Source: Hyphomicrobiales bacterium (GTDB taxonomy: Bacteria; Pseudomonadota; Alphaproteobacteria; Rhizobiales; Rhizobiaceae). From it: a stretch of 64,000 nucleotides of DNA. Positions 28,240 through 38,869 of this stretch are shown here, in pieces. Position 1 is the first letter of the stretch; each line of letters starts with the position of its first letter. A program made the translations under genes and the position numbers. A model generated the notes under the pieces. That model saw only the letters and a program-made list of their open reading frames with translations, made no database searches and was not told where the DNA came from. The DNA lies in assembly GCA_900473185.1 (NCBI GenBank), contig UCKU01000002.1, forward strand, positions 167,926 through 231,925. Direction: 5' to 3'.

Positions 28240-28290
28240 GGCTTAACTCCCATGACCACGGATGTACTGGCATGGGTGACAAAGGCATGG

Positions 28291-28317
28291 AAGGCCAGGC
28301 TGATGTCTGGCCTTTTT
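28291..28317 (+). terminator. rho-independent terminator of the cold-shock gene
   Basis: The stem AAGGCCAG / CTGGCCTT with an eight-base loop is followed by a T run. It lies 52 bases after the stop codon. Confidence 0.85.
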
Positions 28318-28533
28318 CGTTGGTACTGAATTGCCGCCGATCCGCAATCGGCTCGTGTCGAAGACTTGCCTGCACCGTCGGCTTCCAACGCCCCGTACCG
28401 GGCGAAATCCAAGATGCCGATCACAAACCCGCTGTCAGGCCTGCCGTGTCCGCGCTGCAGACGATAAGCGGCTACTGCAGCGAATGTCGCAGACCCGCAT
28501 TTCAAAACGATTACACCATTCAAGGACCGAACT

Positions 28534-28866
28534 ATGACTACGACCGAAAAAAGCAGCAAAGACACCGCGCCGGCGACGATGGTTTCGCTGACGCCGACCC
28601 AGATCAGGGGTTTGAAACTCGCCAAGGACGGTGACCTGTTCGCCCAGGACGCCAACAAGTGGACTCATCTGAACGCGACCGTCACCTATGCCAGGACCGA
28701 CCGTTTCAAGGAGCGGCCGATCAAGGTGAAATTCCTGACAACGGCCACGTTGAACGAATTGCGAGACTACGGCTTTCTGCAGAGCCTAAACGCAGATGCG
28801 ACCCCGGAGACCTCCGCGCAGGGCATTACCATGGCAGGCAAGATGTGGCTCTTGAAGAATAAATGA
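28534..28866 (+). CDS. hypothetical protein
   Basis: A 110-residue soluble protein that I do not recognise. It has a charged, disordered N-terminus (MTTTEKSSKDTAPATM), a basic middle region (TYARTDRFKERPIKVKF) and ends KMWLLKNK. No signal peptide, membrane helix or cysteine is present. It lies 295 bases after the cold-shock gene, beyond that gene's terminator, so it is probably transcribed on its own. The start ATG 28534 has only a weak ribosome binding site (AAGGACC). Confidence 0.6.
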   Translation: MTTTEKSSKDTAPATMVSLTPTQIRGLKLAKDGDLFAQDANKWTHLNATVTYARTDRFKERPIKVKFLTTATLNELRDYGFLQSLNADATPETSAQGITMAGKMWLLKNK

Positions 28867-29189
28867 TCGCCAGGCAGAACGGATGTTGCGAGCGCTGCAG
28901 GCTTGATCTGTGACATCGACAAGTTCCGCATGTTGTTGCCATGCGGCCGGCTTAGCTCTAATTGAATCAGGCTCAAGTAGACATTACGAAAAGCTTTTAG
29001 TTATCAGCTAGATAGCGGATCCACATCGCTGCCGCTAAAGCACCAACTCGTAAGCATACCCCACCAGACGACCACATTTCCGTGAACGGAAATCGACCCC
29101 GTTGGTGGAATTGGTATACGGATAAGCAATAGGGTCTCACGCCATATGAGCTGAAAAATGCTTGTTTTTCATAAGGTTATGAAATGGCG
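28867..29189. other. intergenic region with structured elements
   Basis: No protein gene is supported in these 323 bases. Visible structure includes a small hairpin CCGCATG/CATGCGG near 28926, a palindrome ATTTCCGT-GA-ACGGAAAT near 29075-29092, a tRNA-Leu-like fragment (29095-29138) and nested inverted repeats next to the tRNA-Ser 3' end (29139-29190). Confidence 0.55.
29095..29138 (+). other. tRNA-Leu-like 5' fragment
   Basis: The sequence GTTGGTGGAATTGGTATAC closely resembles the 5' end and D-arm of bacterial tRNA-Leu (GGTGGAATTGGTAGAC). No anticodon stem, T-arm (GGTTCGA) or matching acceptor follows. Flanking GACCC and GGGTC could close a short stem. It is either a degenerate remnant of a tRNA gene or a coincidental mini-structure. 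Confidence 0.4.
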
Positions 29190-29279
29190 TGGCGGAGAGG
29201 GTGGGATTTGAACCCACGATACCCTTGCAGGTATGCCGCATTTCGAGTGCGGTGCATTCGACCACTCTGCCACCTCTCC
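29190..29279 (-). tRNA. tRNA-Ser, anticodon CGA
   Basis: A complete class II tRNA of 90 bases with encoded CCA. The acceptor arms are GGAGAGG and CCTCTCC, the D-loop contains AGTGGTCGAATG, the anticodon stem CCGCA/TGCGG surrounds CTCGAAA, and there is a long variable arm (CATACCTGCAAGGGTATC) and T-arm GTGGGTTCAAATCCCAC. Anticodon CGA reads UCG serine codons. Confidence 0.97.
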
Positions 29280-29583
29280 GCGGTCTCGGTCGGCGCTTGT
29301 TCGGCGCGGGCGTTCTCATAACGAGCAAATGACATGCTGGCAAGCCGAAATCTCAAGCTTTTCCATCCTTTTGCCTTGACACCTTTTTGTCACTCGCGTA
29401 TCCCGCTTTCGCAATAGGAGTGGAGTAATCCGCCCCTTGCTCGCCTCGCGCTTGCGTGGGGTTTCACCGGCAGACCAGAGTTCCGGGCCAGTTCCCTGAA
29501 ATCCCTGCTTAACTTCGACTGATAAGAAGACAGCCACCCGCCTATTGCGGGGAGAGCTGGATCGAACATGAAAGGATAAAATA
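29280..29583. other. rplU upstream region and leader
   Basis: This 304-base gap lies between the tRNA gene and rplU. It contains a plus-strand promoter (29376-29404) and a leader of about 170 bases. The tRNA-Ser promoter must lie in its left part on the minus strand. No open frame with a ribosome binding site is supported. Confidence 0.6.
29376..29404 (+). promoter_or_regulatory. sigma-70 type promoter of rplU-rpmA
   Basis: A perfect TTGACA is followed by a 17-base spacer and TATCCC. It lies about 180 bases before the rplU start codon and is oriented correctly for the ribosomal protein operon. Confidence 0.6.
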
Positions 29584-29901
29584 ATGTTCGCAGTCATCAA
29601 GACCGGCGGTAAGCAGTACCGTGTGGCAGCCAACGACGTGCTGACCATCGAGAAGCTTGAAGCCACCGCTGGCGACTCCATTGAATTCACCGAAGTCCTC
29701 GTGATCGGCGAAGGCGCCGACGCAGCGATCGGTGCGCCCTTCGTAGCCGGCGCCTCCGTCAAGGCGGAAGTCGTCGACCAGACCCGCGGCAAGAAGGTTA
29801 TCGCCTTCAAGAAGCGCCGTCGTCAGAATTCGAAGCGTTCGCGCGGCCATCGCCAGCATCACACGGTTGTCCGTATCACGGACATCGTGGCCGCCAAGTA
29901 A
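29584..29901 (+). CDS. rplU: 50S ribosomal protein L21
   Basis: A 105-residue ribosomal protein that binds 23S rRNA. It shows the diagnostic [18 protein letters not shown] at the N-terminus and the basic [19 protein letters not shown] tail with the L21 signature. ATG 29584 has AAAGGATAAAATA upstream. It is the first gene of the rplU-rpmA pair, 34 bases before rpmA. Confidence 0.99.
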   Translation: MFAVIKTGGKQYRVAANDVLTIEKLEATAGDSIEFTEVLVIGEGADAAIGAPFVAGASVKAEVVDQTRGKKVIAFKKRRRQNSKRSRGHRQHHTVVRITDIVAAK

Positions 29902-29935
29902 GATCAACGGGTTTCAGGTTTAAAGGAGAACTCCA

Positions 29936-30205
29936 ATGGCACATAAAAAAGCTGGCGGTTCCTCGCGTAACGGTCGCGATTCCGATTCCAAGCGCCTCGG
30001 CGTGAAGAAGTTCGGCGGCGAAAACGTCGTAGCTGGCAACATCATCGTTCGCCAGCGCGGTACGCAGTGGCATCCGGGCGCCAATGTCGGCCTCGGCAAG
30101 GATCACACCATTTTCGCGCTTACGGCTGGCAATGTGGACTACCGAACGAAGGCCAATGGTCGCGTGTACGTGTCTGTAATGCCGAAAGCGGAAGCAGCGG
30201 AATAA
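29936..30205 (+). CDS. rpmA: 50S ribosomal protein L27
   Basis: An 89-residue ribosomal protein whose N-terminus reaches the peptidyl transferase centre. [16 protein letters not shown] and the signature [20 protein letters not shown] block ([17 protein letters not shown]) are intact. The N-terminus has no cleavable extension as found in Firmicutes. A strong terminator closes the pair 72 bases downstream. Confidence 0.99.
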   Translation: MAHKKAGGSSRNGRDSDSKRLGVKKFGGENVVAGNIIVRQRGTQWHPGANVGLGKDHTIFALTAGNVDYRTKANGRVYVSVMPKAEAAE

Positions 30206-30276
30206 GCCGGTAGCGCTCAAAAACAGCCGGCGTCTCATCGACCCGGCTGACCGTACCAGGTTCAGTCTAGAAAACA

Positions 30277-30305
30277 GGGGAGATGGGGCGCCATCTCCCC
30301 TTTTT
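30277..30305 (+). terminator. rho-independent terminator of rplU-rpmA
   Basis: A perfect 10-bp stem GGGGAGATGG / CCATCTCCCC with a GGCG loop is followed by TTTTT. Confidence 0.92.
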
Positions 30306-30330
30306 CTTTGTCCAAACAGGAGGACTGAAC

Positions 30331-30987
30331 ATGCAAGGCGAATTGACAAGGGTCGACCAATCACGGTCACCCCGGGAAGACCAGCGGTCTCCCATGGAAC
30401 GGCTGAGGCCGGAGCGGTTAAGGACCGATTGCCCCGTCTTGTTATCGGAACGGCTCGTCATGCGCGCGCCCCACGAGGAAGACATTGACGCCCTTGCCCA
30501 TCTCGCCAACAACGCCAAAGTCGCCACCATGGTATCGCGTATGCCGCACCCCTATACCGCCAATGATGCCGCCGACTTTGTTTGGCGTACGCGAAATGGC
30601 GAGATTGGCAAGTGCGTCTATGCCATCACCAAGGCCGAAAACGGCGCCTTCATGGGTTGCTGCGGAGTAGAGCCGCATACCGACGAAAAGACCGTCGAGA
30701 TCGGCTACTGGCTGGGCGAACCCTATTGGAACCAGGGTTATATGACCGAGGCCTGCCATGCCCTCGTCGACATGGTGTTCAGGACGCGGCAGCAGGTCGA
30801 GCAGATCGATGCCCGCTGCCGGGTCATGAACGTCGCCTCGCGCCGCGTCATCCAGAAGTGCGGCTTCCAGTTCCAGGGATCTGGTCTTGCCGCATCGCTG
30901 GCGCTCGGCAGCAACGTGCCGGTCGAATGGTACCGGCTCGACCGCAAGACCTGGATGTCGCTGAGAAGCTGGGGGGCAATCTCATGA
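30331..30987 (+). CDS. GNAT acetyltransferase, RimJ/RimL type
   Basis: A 218-residue acetyl-CoA-dependent N-acetyltransferase. The core starts at LLSERLVMRAPHEEDIDAL and has the acetyl-CoA loop region GYWLGEPYWNQGYMTEACHA, with NVASRRVIQKCGFQ near the C-terminus. I chose ATG 30331 because AGGAGG lies seven bases upstream. It forms a pair with the next GNAT gene, whose ATG overlaps its TGA. The target may be a ribosomal protein or another N-terminus; this is not readable from sequence. Confidence 0.9.
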   Translation: MQGELTRVDQSRSPREDQRSPMERLRPERLRTDCPVLLSERLVMRAPHEEDIDALAHLANNAKVATMVSRMPHPYTANDAADFVWRTRNGEIGKCVYAITKAENGAFMGCCGVEPHTDEKTVEIGYWLGEPYWNQGYMTEACHALVDMVFRTRQQVEQIDARCRVMNVASRRVIQKCGFQFQGSGLAASLALGSNVPVEWYRLDRKTWMSLRSWGAIS

Positions 30988-31571
30988 ATGCCGCACCCCT
31001 GCAAAGGCCCGGGATCAAGCCCATGATGCCCGGCCCCGTGCCGGTCATATCAACGGCAAGGCTGACGCTCCGCCCTCACAGGCTGAGTGACGCTCCTGCG
31101 ATCGCGGAATCGCTTTCCGATTTCGCGGTCACCCGCATGCTGGCCCGCGTTCCTGCCCCCTTTGATCGGCAGGACGCGCTGGACTGGCTGGTTCCGGTCA
31201 CGTCAGGCGTCCTGCCGGACTGGACTTTGGCTATAACAGGTAGTGACGACGTCCATATCGGCAATGTGTCGATCGAGCTTCGTCACGGCCGCTGGCACCT
31301 CGGCTATTGGCTGAACCGCTACTACTGGCAGCGCGGCTATATGGGCGAGGCGGCGGAAGCGATGCTCGAGCGTTTCTCGCGGCGCATGCCCGACGTCTCG
31401 GTTCATTCGGGTGTCTTTGCCGACAATCCTGCATCGCTCCGGCTGCAGGAAAAGCTCGGTTTCCGGATGACCGGTTGCAGCGAAATCTACTCTTTCGCCC
31501 GCAACACCATGGTCGCCCATATCGAGACCGTGCTGCAGCCGGGCGCACTGCAGCAGAGAAAGGTTGCCTGA
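30984..31571 (+). CDS. GNAT acetyltransferase, RimJ/RimL type
   Basis: A second acetyltransferase, 195 residues, translationally coupled to the first through an ATGA overlap. It shows ISTARLTLRPHRLSDAPAI, the cofactor region LGYWLNRYYWQRGYMGEA, and ADNPASLRLQEKLGFRMTG. The two share family organisation but little local identity, so they are distant rather than recent duplicates. The pair between rpmA and obgE is a common rhizobial arrangement. Confidence 0.9.
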   Translation: MNAAPLQRPGIKPMMPGPVPVISTARLTLRPHRLSDAPAIAESLSDFAVTRMLARVPAPFDRQDALDWLVPVTSGVLPDWTLAITGSDDVHIGNVSIELRHGRWHLGYWLNRYYWQRGYMGEAAEAMLERFSRRMPDVSVHSGVFADNPASLRLQEKLGFRMTGCSEIYSFARNTMVAHIETVLQPGALQQRKVA

Positions 31572-31709
31572 CATCGGAAGGACGCCGCTCTGATGCATGT
31601 CGCGCAAAAGTGTGCAGCGGTTTTGCGATAACGACATGCACGAAACAGAGACCTTAAAGCGAGGTGAGCGATCTGAAAGATCGCGGCACGCTTTAACGGC
31701 GGCGTCCTT

Positions 31710-32576
31710 TCAATCGCCGATCTCGACCCGCAGGGGGAAATGATCGGAGCCAAGGGAATTCGTGTCAATGACAGCGGATTTCAACCGGTCCTTGAGGCCG
31801 CAACTGACGAAACAGTAATCGATATGCATGCGTTTGCCGTGATCTTCCGGATCCATCCAGCTGTAGCTGCCGGGCCTGTAGGCGCCAAGCGCCGCAAAGG
31901 CATCGATCGGCGTGCCGATCCGCGCCGTGCGGCCGTAAAACCCATCAAAAGCGCCAGCGAAGGTGCAATATTCCGGCGATTCCGGCTCCATATTGAAATC
32001 GCCCATAATCACGTAATCCTCCGGCAGCGGCGGCTCGGGAAGCCCGAGCTCGCAGGCTCCGGTCAGCGACGCGCCTTCCTGAACGAACGCATTGATGCGG
32101 TCGCCGAGATGGTGGAGCTGCGCAATGCGCTCGTCGATGGAAACGTGGTCGAGATGGACGGAATAGACGCGGACAGCACCATCAGGCATGGCAATAACGG
32201 CTTCCGTCGCGGCGCGCTGCAAATTGATCTTGTCGACCGTGCGGCTGCGCGGCAGAAGCAGCGTTCGCGTCGACAGGATAGGCCAGCGCGACAGAACCAT
32301 ATTACCGAACTGGAAACGGGTGCCGCGCGGCGGGGAAACCTGGCCTTCCGGCGCCTCGACATGAATGTCGCAGGCCGGTCCATAGACCCAGAAATGGTCG
32401 GGAAACAAGGCCGCAATGATATCAGGCATGTCGGCATAATCGTTCCGAACGAAACCTCTCGTCACCTCCTGCAGGGCGATGACATCAGCGCCTTCGAGAC
32501 TTTCGGCGATGCGTTCCAGATCGTATCTGCCATCGAGACCGAAGCCGTACTGTATGTTATAGCTCGCAAAAATCAC
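31710..32576 (-). CDS. endonuclease/exonuclease/phosphatase family protein
   Basis: A metal-dependent phosphoesterase of the EEP fold, 288 residues. Motifs in order: SYNIQYGFG (Asn), VIALQEVTRG (Glu), VHLDHVS, MGDFNMEPESPEY, and GSDHFPLRVEI at the C-terminus. I chose GTG 32576 with GGAGG twelve bases upstream; the longer frame to 32681 runs into the divergent obgE start. No signal peptide is seen. The substrate could be DNA, a phospholipid or a nucleotide. Confidence 0.85.
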   Translation of the reverse strand: MIFASYNIQYGFGLDGRYDLERIAESLEGADVIALQEVTRGFVRNDYADMPDIIAALFPDHFWVYGPACDIHVEAPEGQVSPPRGTRFQFGNMVLSRWPILSTRTLLLPRSRTVDKINLQRAATEAVIAMPDGAVRVYSVHLDHVSIDERIAQLHHLGDRINAFVQEGASLTGACELGLPEPPLPEDYVIMGDFNMEPESPEYCTFAGAFDGFYGRTARIGTPIDAFAALGAYRPGSYSWMDPEDHGKRMHIDYCFVSCGLKDRLKSAVIDTNSLGSDHFPLRVEIGD

Positions 32577-32599
32577 GATATTCTTTGACCTCCGCCTGA

Positions 32600-34884
<2,285 letters not shown>

Positions 34885-34892
<8 letters not shown>

Positions 34893-36168
34893 TACAGTTG
34901 CGCAGAGCCCTGACATTGACGTGCTGATGAACGACATCGGCCGCAAGACCAAGGCCGCCGCGCGACCATTGGGCTTTGCTTCCACCGACGCCAAGAACAA
35001 GGCGCTCAACGCCATGGCCGATGCTATCATGGCGAACAAGGCTCAGATCCTCTCGGAAAATGCCAAGGATTTGAAGGATGTGGAGGGCACGGACATGCTC
35101 GCCTCCTTCATCGACCGCCTGACGCTGAACGACAAGCGTGTCACCGAAATGGCCGAGGGTATTCGCGCGATCGCCGCCCTTCCCGATCCCGTCGGCGAAG
35201 TCATCGCCGCCTGGGATCGCCCGAACGGCCTGAAGATCGAACGTGTCCGCACGCCACTCGGCGTCATCGGCGTCATCTTCGAAAGCCGGCCGAATGTCAC
35301 GGCTGATGCCGGTGCGCTCTGCCTGAAGGCCGGCAATGCGGTGATCCTGCGCTGCGGTTCGGATTCGCGCCGTTCTTCGGCAGCGATCCATGCCTGCATG
35401 GTCGAAGGCCTGAGGGCTGCCGGCCTGCCGGAACATGCGATCCAGCTTGTGCCCGTGACCGATCGCGCCGCTGTCGGCGCCATGCTGCGCGGGCTTGATG
35501 GTGCAATCGACGTTATCGTGCCGCGCGGCGGAAAGAGCCTCGTTGCTCGCGTTCAGAGCGAGGCACGCGTACCGGTTTTCGCCCATCTCGAAGGCCTCTG
35601 CCATATCTATGTCGACGCCTCCGCCGATCTCGAAATGGCTAAGAACATCATCGTCAATGCCAAGATGCGTCGCACCGGCGTCTGCGGCGCAGCCGAGACC
35701 CTACTGGTCGACGGCGCCGCCATCGGCACGCATCTGACGCCGCTGATCGAGGTTCTGGTCGAAGCCGGCTGTGAGGTGCGCGCCTCCGCCGCCGTTCTCA
35801 AGGTCGTACCCAGCCTGAAGCCTGCGACCGAGGAAGACTGGTCGACCGAATATCTGGATGCCATCATTTCCGTTGCCGTCGTTGACGGCATTTCCGGCGC
35901 GATCGACCATATCCAGAAATATTCGTCGAACCATACCGAAGCCGTGCTTGCCGAAGACCCCGAAGTCGTCGAACGCTTCTTTACGGAGATCGACTCGGCC
36001 ATCCTGCTGCATAACGCCTCCACCCAGTTTGCCGATGGCGGCGAATTCGGCATGGGTGCGGAGATCGGCATCGCCACCGGCAAGATGCATGCGCGTGGCC
36101 CTGTTGGCGTCGAGCAGCTCACTTCCTTCAAATACCGCGTTCGCGGTCACGGACAGACGCGGCCCTGA
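34885..36168 (+). CDS. proA: glutamate-5-semialdehyde dehydrogenase
   Basis: Reduces gamma-glutamyl phosphate to the semialdehyde, the second step of proline synthesis. The 427-residue aldehyde-dehydrogenase-fold protein shows [18 protein letters not shown], the substrate region [11 protein letters not shown], and the catalytic-cysteine block [13 protein letters not shown]. It is coupled to proB by an eight-base overlap. The nadD frame begins directly after its stop. Confidence 0.98.
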
Positions 36169-36169
36169 C

Positions 36170-36805
36170 GTGACCACAGAGCATATAGACCGGCGCTATC
36201 TCCGCATGCCGCATAGCGAACGCGGCATGATCGTCGGTCTATTCGGCGGCTCGTTCAATCCGCCGCATGAGGGCCATGCCCTGGTCGCCGAAATCGCCAT
36301 CCGCCGCCTGGGGCTGGATCAGCTCTGGTGGATGGTGACACCGGGCAATCCGTTGAAAAGCCGCAATTATCTGGCACCACTTTCGGAGCGTATTGCGCGC
36401 AGCGAAAGCATTGCCACCGACCCACATATCAAGGTCACCGCCTTCGAACAGGCATTTGGCGTGAGCTACACGGCCAATACGCTTGCCCGCGTGAAAGCGC
36501 GCAATCCGCATGTGCATTTCATCTGGATCATGGGCGCCGACAGCTTGGAAAATTTCCATCGCTGGCAGAAATGGCAGAATATCGCGCGAACCTTCCCGAT
36601 CGCTGTCATCGACCGGCCGGGCTCGACGCTCTCTTACCTTTCCTCGAAAATGGCCAAGACCTTTGCCTTTGCCCGCATCGACGAAGATGATGCCCGTGTT
36701 CTCTGGAAGAAGCCGGCGCCCGCCTGGACCTTCATTCACGGTCCACGCTCGACTTTGAGCTCGACAGCCATCCGCAACGGCGATCAGCACAAGGCCGCAG
36801 AATAA
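36170..36805 (+). CDS. nadD: nicotinate-nucleotide adenylyltransferase
   Basis: Adenylates nicotinate mononucleotide in NAD synthesis. The motif GLFGGSFNPPHEGH and the C-terminal STLSSTAIR (SxTxxR) are both intact. Three starts are possible: GTG 36170 right after the proA stop, ATG 36206 and ATG 36227. I list GTG because the intervening residues (HIDRRYLRMPH) look coding, but none has a good ribosome binding site, which suggests coupling to proA translation. It is the last gene of this run before the sRNA and mod genes. Confidence 0.93.
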   Translation: MTTEHIDRRYLRMPHSERGMIVGLFGGSFNPPHEGHALVAEIAIRRLGLDQLWWMVTPGNPLKSRNYLAPLSERIARSESIATDPHIKVTAFEQAFGVSYTANTLARVKARNPHVHFIWIMGADSLENFHRWQKWQNIARTFPIAVIDRPGSTLSYLSSKMAKTFAFARIDEDDARVLWKKPAPAWTFIHGPRSTLSSTAIRNGDQHKAAE

Positions 36806-36832
36806 ATCGGATTGCTTGAAAGTTCCCAGAAA

Positions 36833-36974
36833 TGAAAAGCCCGACGCGGGAGGAGGTGCGTCGGGCTTAAAACTTGATCGACAACTGGGAGGAGGAGTGT
36901 TGTCGATCCTATCGGACGGCTATGGGAGGAGGAGAAGCCGTCGGATGATTATGTTTTAGCACATTTGTTCAGAA
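36833..36974 (-). ncRNA. alpha-r14-type (NfeR1-like) small RNA with three anti-Shine-Dalgarno loops
   Basis: Read on the minus strand, three consecutive hairpins each display CCUCCUCCC in the loop (plus-strand positions 36924-36932, 36887-36895 and 36848-36856). Stems are 7, 10 and 11 bp. The last one, GCCCGACGC / GCGTCGGGC extended by AA/TT, ends in TTTT and acts as the terminator. CTATAT at 36985-36980 is a good -10 box; the -35 is weak. The layout matches rhizobial alpha-r14 trans-acting RNAs, which pair with ribosome binding sites of transporter mRNAs. The 5' end is estimated. Confidence 0.85.
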
Positions 36975-37256
36975 GGTGAATATAGGCTAGTGCATTGCAG
37001 CAATGCACAGAATGCAAGCCTCCTTGGAGCAATATCGAATTCGCTGCCGGTTTAATCAGCAAAAACAGGTTGATCCAAACCGACTCACCAGATCCCTTGT
37101 GATTTACCAAGCAGAAGCGCCACATTTTTGCCTCATGAACTCTCGTCTCGACAGGAGCCATGCACCTCACGAATGCGTGAAGAGGCAGCGCGGGAAAATC
37201 ACGTCTCCGCTGCCGTTATGTTTTATGAAATACAACTCTGGTCAAAGCTTACTCGC

Positions 37257-37280
37257 CGTTATATTCGTTTAAATATTTCG
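37257..37280 (+). promoter_or_regulatory. candidate ModE operator of modABC
   Basis: CGTTATAT, a spacer, then AATATTTCG forms an imperfect palindrome resembling the ModE consensus (CGTTATAT...ATATAACG). It ends 20 bases before the modA ATG, where a bound repressor would block transcription. A weaker CGTTATGT occurs near 37214. Confidence 0.45.
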
Positions 37281-37300
37281 AACCCCGGAGTGAATAAATT

Positions 37301-38092
37301 ATGCAAAGCCGCCGCCACTGGATGAAACTCGCAACCGCCGCGATCTCGGCCATCTGGCTTGGCGCAGCAGCGCTTTCGACGCCTGCCGCAGCCGCCGAAA
37401 AGGTAACTGTCTTCGCCGCCGCAAGCCTCAAGGATGCGCTTGATGCGGCCAACACCGCCTGGACCAAGGAAAGTGGCAAGGAGGCCGTTGCCTCCTATGC
37501 AGCAAGCGGCGCGCTGGCAAAGCAGATCGAAAATGCAGCCCCGGCTGATGTCTTCATTTCTGCCGACCTGAACTGGATGGACTATGTCGCCGATAAAAAG
37601 CTGATCAAGGCGGACACACGCTCCAACCTGCTTGGTAACCGCCTTGTTCTGGTCGCTGAAAACGGCAAGCAGAAGCCGGTGGAAATCAAAGAGGGCTTTG
37701 ATCTCGCAAGCCTCATCGGCGACGGCAAGCTCGCCATGGGCGAGCCGAAGTCGGTTCCGGCCGGCAAATATGGCCAGGCAGCGCTCGACAAACTCGGCGT
37801 CTGGAAGTCCGTCGAGACCAAGGTTGCCTATTCAGAAAGCGTACGTGCCGCCCTCGCCCTCGTTTCCCGCGGCGAAGCGCCCTACGGCATCGTCTACCAG
37901 ACGGACGCCGCCGCCGATAAGGGCGTTGCGATCGTCGGCACCTTCCCGGCAGATTCCCACCCACCGATCATCTATCCGATCGCACTTCTCGCCGAGAGCA
38001 AGAACCCGGATGCCGCTGCCTATCTCGACTTCTTGAAGTCGGACAAGGCTGCCCCCTTCTTCACTGCGCAGGGTTTCACGATCCTGAAATAA
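37301..38092 (+). CDS. modA: molybdate ABC transporter substrate-binding protein
   Basis: A periplasmic molybdate-binding protein of 263 residues. The signal peptide ends at about residue 32 (STPAAAAE). The mature part begins VTVFAAASLKDAL, the typical ModA opening, followed by YAASGALAKQIENAAPADVFISAD, which carries the oxyanion ligands, and ends FFTAQGFTILK. ATG 37301 has CCGGAG upstream. A stable hairpin separates it from modB. Confidence 0.96.
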   Translation: MQSRRHWMKLATAAISAIWLGAAALSTPAAAAEKVTVFAAASLKDALDAANTAWTKESGKEAVASYAASGALAKQIENAAPADVFISADLNWMDYVADKKLIKADTRSNLLGNRLVLVAENGKQKPVEIKEGFDLASLIGDGKLAMGEPKSVPAGKYGQAALDKLGVWKSVETKVAYSESVRAALALVSRGEAPYGIVYQTDAAADKGVAIVGTFPADSHPPIIYPIALLAESKNPDAAAYLDFLKSDKAAPFFTAQGFTILK

Positions 38093-38119
38093 TTGCGCAA
38101 TTAGCGCCCAGAGCTTAGC

Positions 38120-38147
38120 GTGAAGGCTCGCTTCGGCGGGCCTTCAC
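38120..38147 (+). promoter_or_regulatory. stable C(UUCG)G hairpin between modA and modB
   Basis: A 12-bp stem, GTGAAGGCTCGC / GCGGGCCTTCAC with one G-U pair, is closed by a UUCG tetraloop. No T run follows, so it is unlikely to be a full terminator. It may protect the modA message 3' end or reduce read-through into modBC. Confidence 0.6.
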
Positions 38148-38167
38148 TGTTTCGGAGAAGATGACGC

Positions 38168-38869
38168 TTGGATATGTTCGGCTTGAGCGATGAGGAATGG
38201 ACGGCGATCCTGCTGAGCCTGCGCATTTCCTCCGTCGCCATGGTGGCGAGCCTGCCGCTCGGCATCTTCGTCGCCTTGCTGCTTGCCCGCGGCCGCTTCT
38301 GGGGCAAATCCATCCTGAACGGCATTGTCCACCTGCCGTTGATCCTGCCGCCCGTCGTTACCGGCTTCATCCTCCTCATTCTTTTCGGTCGCCGCGGCCC
38401 GATCGGCAGTCTGCTGGATCAATATCTGGGCATCGTGCTCTCCTTCCGCTGGACCGGTGCAGCGCTCGCCTGCGGCGTCATGGGCTTTCCGCTGATGGTG
38501 CGCAGCATCCGTCTCTCCATCGAGGCCGTCGACCGCAAGCTCGAGGAAGCGGCCGGAACGCTTGGCGCGAGCCCGGCATTGGTCTTCCTGACCGTCACGC
38601 TGCCGCTGATCATTCCCGGCGTCATTACCGGCATGATCCTCTGCTTTGCCAAGGCGATGGGTGAGTTCGGCGCCACCATCACCTTCGTCTCCAATATCCC
38701 GGGCGAAACGCAGACCCTGTCGACCGCCATCTATACCTTTACCCAGGTCCCGGGTGGTGACGCCGTCGCCATGCGGCTCACCCTCATCTCCATCGCCATT
38801 TCCATGCTGGCCCTGCTCGCTTCGGAATTCCTCGCCTATCTCGCCGGCCGGAGGATCGATCCGGAATGA
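38168..38869 (+). CDS. modB: molybdate ABC transporter permease
   Basis: An inner-membrane permease of 233 residues with five to six helices. It shows the ModB/CysTW-type features [15 protein letters not shown] and the EAA loop [26 protein letters not shown], followed by [22 protein letters not shown]. The start is TTG 38168 with GGAGAAG upstream, or ATG 38174. Its end overlaps modC by four bases. Confidence 0.95.
   Translation: MDMFGLSDEEWTAILLSLRISSVAMVASLPLGIFVALLLARGRFWGKSILNGIVHLPLILPPVVTGFILLILFGRRGPIGSLLDQYLGIVLSFRWTGAALACGVMGFPLMVRSIRLSIEAVDRKLEEAAGTLGASPALVFLTVTLPLIIPGVITGMILCFAKAMGEFGATITFVSNIPGETQTLSTAIYTFTQVPGGDAVAMRLTLISIAISMLALLASEFLAYLAGRRIDPE

Larger units (their letters stand above)
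36806..37300. other. intergenic region between nadD and modA
   Basis: These 495 bases hold a minus-strand small RNA (36833-36974) with its promoter region, and, close to modA, a candidate ModE operator (37257-37280). No protein gene is supported; the short minus-strand frame at 36949-37170 lies across the sRNA promoter and has no ribosome binding site. Confidence 0.7.

Noticed and set aside
36949..37170. 73-codon minus-strand frame near the sRNA
   Set aside because: It covers the sRNA promoter and has no ribosome binding site.
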